A stretch of DNA of 64,000 nucleotides from assembly GCA_902702965.1 (NCBI GenBank), contig CACRXP010000032.1, positions 467,525-531,524 of the forward strand, given 5' to 3'. The notes beneath the pieces were generated by a model. The model was not told where the DNA came from. It did no database searches and saw only the letters and a list, made by a program, of their open reading frames with translations. Source of the DNA: Spirometra erinaceieuropaei (Eukaryota; Platyhelminthes; Cestoda; Diphyllobothriidea; Diphyllobothriidae). The position numbers were made by a program, and so were the translations under genes. Positions 54,844 to 64,000 of the stretch are shown here, in pieces (positions within the stretch are counted from its first letter, which is position 1; every line of letters begins with the position of its first letter).

Positions 54844-55883
54844 ACAAATGAGACCTCGCGGAAAATTAGCAAATTGAGAGCCAGTCTGTGTCTGTTCTGT
54901 CACCTCGGCGGTTTCCATGCCTCCGCCCAAAAGGATTTGAAATCCAACGTTCCACAAAGCTCGGTACACACAGTGACTACCAGCAGACCCTAGGACATCC
55001 GGTAGTTTTTTTTTAAAGTCGACTGGAATATGCCGCAACACCCAGTTCCTGTTGGCCAGGCACATACGCACTAGCAGAAAGTGTGAAGTCTTGGTTGTAT
55101 CAACCTAGAAGGACGCCTGTCAACTGCCGTGGTCAGGCGCCGGCCGGTTAATCTTCAATTTGCGGGGAGCGGGGGGGGGGAGGCGGACCAGTACGTTTAC
55201 CCGACTGCAACACAACTATGGCAGGCTGGACCGCTTCAACACGCAGGAGGGAGGAGTGGGCGTTAGGGCGTCGTCATAGATGTTTGGCCGAGAAAAAAAG
55301 AGACAAAAACGGTCAAAAAATGAGTTATCCAACCTGTCTGTCTCTGTGTACTTTAGGAGCACGTCTGCGCTCCAATCTGTCGAGGGGCGCATGGCATTCG
55401 GATGATAGAGTGCGAATGGCGTCCGCTGAGGCCAAAAGGGTGAGCGTTTCGGCTTCTCCAAAGTACCAGCATTTCTTTGAAAGCTCGCTGCCACCCGACA
55501 GAAGAAAAAAGTGCAGCTGCTATTCGGGATAGCAGATGAAAGCAGAACGACTGGGACGTTAAAAAAAAAACGGAAAACCGTCACCGGATTCCAGGGCGCG
55601 GTCATCCGACTCCCACTTGGTGCGCATGTCCTTCCGTCTTGCAGCCTGAATTTCAGGTATCTACTCGTACCGTGGGAAGGATTCAGAGCCGTCGCAGTTT
55701 AAAGGCAAAGAGACCGTTTAAAGTGCTAGGGTTGGATAGAAACCGCTCTGACTGGGCCATACAACGATGTGCTGACAGATCGGTCACGGCTTCTAAAGAA
55801 CTGCGTCTACGCTCAATGCTGCCAGGTCTGCGATAGTCGGAATAAAATTACCGACATAGGGAAAGGGCGTTCACACATAGAAG
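54844..55883. other. No recognisable gene
   Basis: Two overlapping frames at 55216-55605 have no domain. A G9 run near 55172. Confidence 0.5.
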
Positions 55884-56169
55884 TGTAGTAGAGGACGCTC
55901 ACCGATCGTGTTACAGAACTCACTCGTTCCGTTGTGCCTTGGGGCTCTCTCTCTCGGGTCCAACCAGCAGACCCACAGCGGCGCGTAATATAGGCAGAAT
56001 GGCATTACCGACAAAGACAAGGAAGATTGGAATGGCCAGTTCTGGCTTACTAGCCGTCGTCAGCCAGCCATAATCACACTTCGGGTTTGGGTATGACCGG
56101 CTGACGACGGCTAATAAGCCAGAAATGGCTATCACAGTCTCCCTTGTCTTTGTCGGTAATAACATTCTG
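55884..56169. mobile_element. SINE copies S14 (-) and S15 (+), abutting
   Basis: S14 55884-56072 on minus; S15 56073-56169 on plus, containing only the ribozyme-like segment and what follows it. The two ribozyme-like segments face each other. Confidence 0.8.
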
Positions 56170-56299
56170 CCAATAAAATGTATATGCATATCATTATAGC
56201 AGACTTAATAGGGAGGGAAAGTAGAAACACTTGGCGCGGAGAATATGATCAGGAGCCATCAAACATATAAAGCAGCAAAAATAAAAATCCTTTAACATA

Positions 56300-56657
56300 C
56301 CACGGAGAAATAGCACTACTGACAAAGACAAGGGAGACTATAATCGCAATTTCTGGCTCGTTAGCCATCGTCAGCCAGCCATATTCGACTCCGAAGTGTG
56401 GAACACCTGTGGCTCGAACCCGCGACCTGTTGGTTAGAAATCCAGCGCCTCTAACCATTGAGCCACGGGCTCGTTGCCCTGTCGGTTGCAATCGGGTATG
56501 TACAAGGGTAGAACGGCACTCACCGATCGTCCCATTGTGCCTTACGAGTTCTCTCTCGAGTCCAATCAGCAGCCGCACAGTGGTACGTGATATGGCAGAA
56601 TGATATTGCCGACACAGACAAGGAAGACTGGAATGGCCATTTATGGCTTATTAGCCG
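56300..56657 (-). mobile_element. SINE copies S16 and S17 in tandem
   Basis: S16 56300-56510 includes the tRNA-like head. S17 56511-56657 is tail and body, joined tail to head. Confidence 0.8.
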
Positions 56658-56659
56658 TT

Positions 56660-57185
56660 TGCTGTGGTTGACTGACGACGACTAATAAGTCAAAAGTGGC
56701 CATTCCAGTCTCCCTTTACTTTGTCCGTAATATCATTCTGCCTTTATCATGCGCCACCGTGCGGCTGCTGGTTGGGCTCCAGAGAGAACCCCGAGGCACA
56801 ACGGGATGAGTGAGTTCGGAAACACGATCCGCAAGCGCCCCTCTACCATTGTATATTCCCGATCGCAATCGACAGGACTACGAGCCCGTGGCTCAGTGGT
56901 TAGAGGTGCCGGACTTCTAACCAACAGGTCGTGGAAACAAGTTACAGGTGTTCAACACTTCGGGATTGGGTATGACTGTCTGACGACGGCTACCAAGCCA
57001 GAAATGGTCATTCCAGTCTCCCTTGTCTTTGTCGGAAATTTTATTCCGCGTATACTACGTGCCACTGTGCGCCTGCTGGTTGGGCTCGAGAGAGAGAGAA
57101 CACCAAGACACAACGGGACGAGTGAGTTTCGTAAGAACGATCGGTCAGCGTCCCTCTACTACTGCGATAGTCGGTTTTCGATGAA
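56660..57185 (+). mobile_element. SINE copy S18: one partial and one full unit in tandem
   Basis: 56660-56845 is body and tail; 56846-57185 is a complete unit. Its fold at 56974-57018 (gactgt, CTGACGA, C, ggct/agcc, GAAA, ccagtc) is intact except for one stem III change. Confidence 0.8.
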
Positions 57186-59214
57186 GACACTGCACCCCCT
57201 CATCGGTGCTAAGGCGTCCAATCCGTCAAAAACTCCCACGGCCAACTGGATAACCTGATCTTAACACATCACAGTAATTCTTGAAATTACCCTCAAGGAA
57301 TTATTGCCAAAACACTTAAACCTCAGGCTCGTTCCCGTAAAAGCTTGGAACACAACAAAACAAGAGCACTTCCTGCATTCCATTGAGAGCATTTGGGTGG
57401 GAGATGGGGTTGCAAGCCGGTGTGAAGGTACGTTCACTCGGCACTCGTATGTAAGCGCATTTATTCTCTCGGTTCTCCAGAACCCATTCTAGGCTAGATT
57501 AATCGAAGACAATGCGAATTAAAACGTATGGCGCTCAATTGTTTTTCACTGATTCAGGACGTTTCCGCGCGCGCGGGAGATAGCCAATTTTTCATTAACA
57601 GTTGAAAGCAGAACGAGGGAAGTGGTGGCAATCTATGAGATCACAATGAGAAATACTAAACGACGCTTGCACCACCAACATGGGTTGCTGGAAGAGACTA
57701 TTTTCCGGTCGTCGAAAATCCCCATTTTGCTGCCCCTGTATGAATAACGACGCAATGTGCACTGCACGTAGGCAAAGGCAGTCAATAAAGTCGCAACCGC
57801 CCTTCCAGCCAAACTCCAGAAGTTGTACTTGACAAACAGTGAAGCACCTGGAATGGTCTGAACTGTTTACTGACCGGAATTAGTTAAGTTACTACGACCT
57901 GGATAAATGTCAACCTTGATTAACCGGAAATGATGTGCCCTAAACACACACCGTCAGCTGCCAAAGTCTACTTTGGGTAGCGCCGACAGTGAAAATAATC
58001 GATATTCCGGTTAGGTGCGTTTCATCCGTCATTAAATTTTACTCAGTTAAACAAGGGTTCCCAGGTATTAAGATCCGAGACGTTTCATAGGTTATCCACC
58101 ACGATGAGTTTAAAAATTAGGGTGCAAATAGTGCAACAAGAACAGCCTTTTTAAAGTTGACTTTTGAAAATTTTCAAATACACTATATATGCGGGTCAAC
58201 GGCTCTTTCAGACTGCCAATGTGACCAACGAATCACCGCTGCCTACGTCCTTTACCTGGCCGCCGCGCGAATTGACCCATCGGAACTCTTTACTCGATGA
58301 TCCGCTCCTGTGAACCGGAGTTCAAACTAACAAAGAAAAGAAATTGATTTTCCCAAATTCACCGCCGCGGCGTGCGTCAGAGTTGTACGGCGAGAATTTT
58401 GATTCTCTGACAGGTTTTGTTGGGTCACCCGACGTTATAGTTGACGGATTGCATTGCAGAAGGCGCAGCTCTGATGATGGGGTCTGCAGAGGCAAAGCGC
58501 ACTATTATGCCATCTAAGTACAGCAGCAGCGGTAAGTTGGAAAATAGACTTTCAGAACTCAACGTGATCCTCTCAGATCGTGAGCGTAGCGACATTCGCC
58601 TGGCAGCAAACGGTCTGGAAGCTGCTGGTTACCCATACCTGATTTGAACCACTGTCGCAATACACAAGGTCTCTCCAGAAAAGTCCCCTCAGTTGTTAGG
58701 CACCTAAGACTTGTAGATGGCAGGCAAGCGAAGAATAAGAGGGAATGAGGGATGGGGGGGAGGGGAGGAAGGGGCATCCAACTGACGTTGCTGCCAGTTG
58801 CAAATATGTCCGTGCTCGCCTGGTCTGTCTTCAGAAGCAATTCTGGAAATTTAACCTTCATACTTGTGTTCTATTTTCCCAAACCCGATCAAGTACCTCG
58901 AGTCGAATACGAAACTGGAAAATGCGTCCGTCCGGAAGGTTTAGAAAGCCCCAGTGGTCCGAAATTAAAACGAGGATTTAATTCAGTGTTTAACAATTGC
59001 AGTTATATTGGGACAGTTTCCGTTTTCAGCGCTAAGCACCGTCTATCGCTGTAGGGCGTGGCCCAGCCTCTGGTAGGCGAACTCACTGGGGTGCGTCCCC
59101 GAATTAGGCGATAACTTTGCATTTTTTACCCGTCACGCAATAGTCACCAACATCGTATCTGCATAAAATTTTTCTTTTGTCGCAAAAACGTATGGAAAAT
59201 TAAATACTAAACGG
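57186..59214. other. No recognisable gene
   Basis: Overlapping frames at 58441-59054 show no domain. gcgcgcgcg at 57567. Confidence 0.45.
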
Positions 59215-60015
59215 CCAGTTACTTACAGTAGGTAGGATAACTCGCAAAATGTCAACTGAAATTCCGAAATGCGATTTCGTTTCGAAAAGATTACATAAGT
59301 AGGCTTGTAAATCTAATCAGCATGTAGCATAATTCTGTAATAATTCAGATGCCTCAGGATGCTGGCTTTCGAAGGAACTTCTTTCGGACCGCGTTGAAAA
59401 CTTTACTCTGTAAAAAATGACTACTTAAGATGCATGCATTTTCTCATAGATTTTCTGTGTCCCAAAAATTCAATTATATTCCATAGAAAACATGCAAAAA
59501 ATATTTATTCTCTTGTTTGTGCGGCAGAAAATTACGGCTTATTATAATTTTGCACTCGAAGAAAGGATATAATTTGGTTTTCAAAAACGTTTGCAATTTC
59601 CGAACATTTTTGAACACAGACTTGCCGATACATTTACATTCAGGATTTCCAAGCTACAAGCCGAATATTTTCCTCATGCGGAAAACCATACATTTCTCTA
59701 CGATATTAAGAGGCGACCACACAGGTGTTCATAAAATGTAGCAGTCTATTTGAGCCATATTGTTAACTTTACAAACCACATTGGTAAATGCAGAGACATG
59801 ACGTCTTATGAACGGCCATTTCACGGTATTAAAAAATCTCATAATTGTAAACATTTTTTAAACCAAACTCTACCTTTTAATTCGAAAGCCGGCACTCTGA
59901 GGTAAATGATTTAATATAGGATTATTCTGCACGACGATTTGTTTCTTTTCTAAACATAAACGCATTTCAAAATTTTGGTTGAGATGTCATGAGTAAGCCC
60001 ACCTAGTGTAGTTCA
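59215..60015. repeat. AT-rich repeat R4, copies 3 (-) and 4 (+), back to back
   Basis: 59215-59485 matches 51700-51965 inverted; 59500-60015 matches 51560-51965 directly, with insertions. Confidence 0.7.
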
Positions 60016-60275
60016 AAATTTACAAAAATTAAAAAACGTTTCTGCTTCATGAAAAGAAAGTTGCGCCATTGATGACACGACGGGTGTTCAGGCTTCCACT
60101 ATCACCTGTTTTTCTCTACCTCTAGTTTAAATTCACACAGTAGTGTTGAGTGATTGTGGGGCCTGGATTCATTGCTTAACGTCGTCGTTGTGTTATGCTT
60201 TTTATCCCTCTTCCTGGGTTCTTGAACGTAACAGCATACCCACGACGGGGATACTACAAAGTACATTCGATTGGG

Positions 60276-60400
60276 TGGTAATGGGCGCTCGCCGATCGTT
60301 CATACGGAACTCACTCGTTCCGTTGTGCCTTATAGGCTCTCTCTCGAGCCCAACTAGCAGTCTCCCTTATCTTTGTCGGTAATAGCATTCTGCCTGTACA
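60276..60400. mobile_element. SINE copy S19: inverted halves
   Basis: 60276-60360 is tail on minus. 60358-60400 is plus and starts at cagtctccc, one base after the predicted ribozyme cleavage bond. Confidence 0.75.
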
Positions 60401-62683
60401 TTCGACTATTTCACAAGCACTTCCTAAACGCCTTGAAATTTTATTTTATAATCTTCAACATTCCGGCGCGACAGCAATTAAGTAGTTTGGCATTGGTGTT
60501 GCATAGAACCCACGCAGGCATTATTGCATCTTGAGTTTATAAATTCAAGCAGCCAACTGGGGTGACCGGCTTGTTGGGCATTCGCAAAAAAGTAGGTGCC
60601 AGTTGCGTAGGTTGCTTCCTCTTTCCCACTTTTTTGTGCATCCCTCGGTCTTCATAAAACATTTTTGGTGAAAACGTTTTTACAGGAAAAAACGAAATGC
60701 TAACTGCGCAGTTATAAGATAGGTTGGATTTCACTTTAGTATTATGTCTACCCCGTTGAGCAGAAGACTTGTCGTAAGTTTCAGGCATGAAATTATAGTC
60801 TAAAAATACATATACAGAAAAAGCTGCCCTAAAGGCACTCACCAGAACCTGTTGATCAACATAGCATATAGACGGCTTATAACACTAACAATTTGAACGA
60901 TGACATGTGTATTCTCTTTTCTGTGGTAAAACGTAAAGTGTTAACTAAAAGGTTTTATAGAAGCGACGGTGACTGATGTAAAAAAGACGTCAGAACAACC
61001 CGCGTCTTTTTAATTTTCATTCGGAAAACATGTAGAAAATTTCAAAAGGACAACAAATTGGTCGCGCTAAATGTAGCTTATTTAAATTGTCAATAAAAAT
61101 TAATAAGTAAATCACACAAGTCACCGAAAACTTCACAAATTCCGGTTAGTTCTAATCGGGAACAAATAACCCTACTGGCTACCTTCGTGTTCAAAGCCTC
61201 CTTTCAGGTGCCCTTTGTACTACTGCCATCAAAAGTACATTAATTTTGTGCAGTTTTAACTTCTGAAGAAAAAGAAACGGCAAAGTTACGTGTTTACATT
61301 ACTCTTACTAAAAACCAAAGAAGTTTGTTTCACACCCACAAGCCAAAACGTGAACTCAAAGGATTTCTAGAGGCGGCAGTCAGACCAGTCCGTGTCACAC
61401 GCATCATAATCTCCCATCTGAACTTATGTAACAAGATAGGCTGCGAAACGCCTTTTAGTCTAGTGAAACCCAAAGCCCACTTAAAGGAACTTTCCGACAG
61501 ATACTGGAGATGCTCCCAAACGTTTGCATAGGCATTTTTAAATAATAGCGCCTATAGACCGACAGGTATCTCAAATACTTGGAGGCAAAAGATCCCAAGA
61601 CTTTTTCCTTAGGCGTATGTTTATTGTAAGAACTGGGCTGGCTTTAAAAAAGTCCATTTTCTACCTAACTAACGCAAATATTAACTTTCTTCAAAGATTC
61701 GTTCTCTTTTCCGTACATTGCGATAGAGTTTGAAGTTCTCCATCTAAACTTCATCTTTCCCACAAAGCGTTTACCTGTAAAGGTTCCAAATATAGTTCAC
61801 CCTTTTTTCAATAACAAAAAACTTTGCGATCTCTTCCACTATATTTTATGAAAACACTTACGATGTGATGAATAGAAGAGAAACAAGTTTATCGAAATAA
61901 CAAAATAAAAATAAGGAAAGATAAGTGACTATCGGGAAATCATATGGCTAAGACAAAATGTCGACCGAAATGTCAGTCTAATCGCCATGAACGACAATGT
62001 GCATTGTGAGCCCCACAGCATGGTGGTAGCAGGGACAACGACTCGTGCGTAAATTAATTTGATTAATTTTAATTATAGTAAGCTTTGTAAAATCTGCAAA
62101 ACTCTCCTTTGCTCCCTCCCAAACCTGGCGGCAAGAATGGTCAAGGGCAGGGTCGAGCGCAGTAGCCTACAAAGTAAAAAGGTCGTCTACCAGCGCCACA
62201 CACACACACACATCCCTAGTTTGCCCACGTCGAGCCACGTCTCTATAGAAACAACAGCCGGGTCGGATCCTAGTTGAGGTTATATCAAGAGGCCGTGGCA
62301 TCCCGACTTTCCGTCGGGACATTTGGCACGTCCTGGTTGGCCAACTTGCGTCAGATTTACTTTAGTGAGAAATGGACTAGAAGTGCACTGCAAATGTATT
62401 CTCCGGTATCGGCCTCACTTACTCTCTAATCTACCTAATGCTCCAGTCCACTGTTCAAGTCTGACAGCCATCTTGTGCAGTAGATGACAGAGTCGAAGCA
62501 GCCCTCTTTCGTGTACCGCTGACTAGCTAATTAGGAACCAGGCCACAGAGGGAACACGCTTCCAAGCTGTTTTATCGCATATTAGCTCCTATCGCATCCA
62601 ACCATGTACTAGTGCATGTACTAGTACAGCTGCTTGGTCGATATTAAAGTAGGTCTACTTTAATCTCGATTAAGTGACAATGC
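60401..62683. other. AT-rich, no recognisable gene; (CA)n at 62198-62212
   Basis: Short frames only. A small tactagtgcatgtactagta palindromic repeat at about 62604-62627. Confidence 0.45.
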
Positions 62684-62851
62684 AAACTTTTAATCACTGA
62701 AGTTGACTAGCGCCTTTTCCATGCAAGCTCCTTTCGGGAAGGAAAGTAAATAAGAATCTCCATAACTTTATTAACTTTCCTACCCGAAAGGAGCTTGCAT
62801 AGCAAAAGCGCTATAGTCGACTATAGTCGACTTAAGTCAATAAAAGTTTTG
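62684..62851. mobile_element. Foldback element (near-palindrome)
   Basis: The two halves are inverted repeats of about 70 bp (for example gcaagctcctttcggg at 62723-62738 and cccgaaaggagcttgc at 62783-62798), with the outer arms aaacttttaatcac and gtcaataaaagttt also pairing. No ORF. It could be a small MITE-type element. Confidence 0.7.
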
Positions 62852-64000
62852 GGGATCAGTCAAAGCCGATATGAAAACGATATAAGGTTGCCTATATGAG
62901 TTTTTTGTAATTTTTGGGCAAACCATTTGCCGAAAAGTCAAAAAAATAATTTGTGCGAAACATTTCATGTTTGGCACTCAACTGTAGACCCGATCTTAAA
63001 GGAAGTGTAGTTTCCTACCGCAAAGTAATCATTAAAAATCGATTTTTTGGAAATTGTGATCACAGAAAGCAAAACGTAATAAAATACATAGCAAAGACTC
63101 ACCAGAAGGAAGCGGTCTTCGTAAACTCGCTAAATTTTAGATGAACTTCAAACTGGTTGCAGCGATAAAACAGAGTTTCAAGGTTTCTCAAAACTATCTT
63201 AAGTTTAGTTAAGACAAACATTAGTCTGATACCGATTTAATCTGCGTAGGTCTTTTACTGAAGTATCAAATGGCAAACACTGTGCACCAATCCCTCTTCA
63301 TTTGCTTAGGCTGAGCAACAAAAAGACTACAAATCACAAGGGGATGTCACGCGCGATCGGCAACAGAAGAACAAATTTGCGCCGTCTCAAGTTCACAGGT
63401 TCGAGAGTGAGTTAGCATTTTACAGGAATCTGAGAGGGCATCATCATTCAATTTACAGCTTGTGAATGTCAAAGGGATCATGTAACAGGGGAGCCAGAAA
63501 GCCGAACAAAATTTTTTACACCTACACAATCAGGGGAGTTAACAAAAGACGGTAACAAACACCCTGAAGCATTACAGGTTCACAAAGAACAAATTCACTT
63601 ACATTAAATAAGAAGGTGCTTGACAATTATCCAAAACATTCCCGCGACAGTGGAAAATTTGTCAACCCGGGGACTTTATCGGAAAACATGAAGTACTACT
63701 GAGATCAGAGCCGGCGGAAAGGTAAAATGTTGTTATCATTTTGGTGAGAAATCATTAACCTCGCAACGTTGTCTGCAAAGGCGTATACAGTATTATCAGC
63801 CGCTGCATATTTACTTTTCTAACCCTGCCAACATACGGCCCCTCATGAGGCGGTATCCCAAGGGGGCAGGCGGAGCGCGACCAACTCCTCGCAGGAACAA
63901 TTTCCCGCATCCCAAAAAGCATTTTACCGCTTTAGTAAACTATACGGAAATGAAGTTGTGCAGTATTACCTTTAGAAAAATGGTCATTCATTCTACGTGC
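62852..64000. other. AT-rich, no recognisable gene
   Basis: No frame over 63 codons. No repeat matched within the window. Confidence 0.45.

Noticed and set aside
58441..59054. Overlapping plus frames of 68-100 codons
   Set aside because: No domain, mutually overlapping frames, G-rich tract in the middle.

Overview
The window is repeat-dense animal DNA with one clear host gene. The mix of Penelope-like retroelements (PLEs) carrying GIY-YIG endonucleases, an abundant tRNA-derived SINE, degenerate TTAGGG-like arrays and an 11-kb intron full of mobile elements suits a flatworm with a large genome. A diphyllobothriidean tapeworm (Spirometra / Dibothriocephalus / Schistocephalus group) is my best guess, but the species is an inference. 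A run of 17 N inside a trinucleotide repeat shows this is an assembled scaffold.

Host gene: a full-length ABCA1-type ABC transporter lies on the minus strand. A 5.8-kb first coding exon (36338-30507) encodes TMD1, NBD1 and TMD2. It is followed by a 10.9-kb intron (30506-19595) and a last coding exon (19594-18485) encoding NBD2. Both splice sites are canonical and phase 0, and the predicted protein is 2313 aa.

Mobile elements: six PLE copies or pieces are recognisable (PLE1 3373-4755, PLE5 17008-18292, PLE3 25386-27330, PLE2 27377-30151, PLE4 44488-46673, PLE6 50534-50820), plus four shorter endonuclease relics and one RT relic. PLE2 and PLE3 sit antisense inside the ABCA intron. Terminal repeats are inverted in PLE2 and PLE4 and direct in PLE5. 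A tRNA-Arg-like SINE of roughly 300 bp occurs about twenty times, often in tandem or head to head. Other repeats are a small inverted-repeat element with an internal telomere-like array (family M), a second such element nested in it with an 8-bp target duplication, an inverted pair of decayed LINE RT fragments around 12.3-16.2 kb, the dispersed families R1-R6, and a foldback element at 62.7 kb.

Most interesting: the 3' ends of most PLEs here, and the body of the SINE, contain the same small fold. It is a CUGANGA core, one pyrimidine, a helix II hairpin, GAAA, a self-complementary stem III, NUH, and a short stem I that covaries between families. This matches a type I hammerhead ribozyme of the small dimeric kind associated with PLEs. 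Four truncated SINE copies begin at or within a few bases of the cleavage site this fold predicts, which suggests that ribozyme-processed SINE RNA is a retrotransposition template, possibly with PLE machinery. No bacterial features, CRISPR arrays, rRNA or functional tRNA genes were seen.
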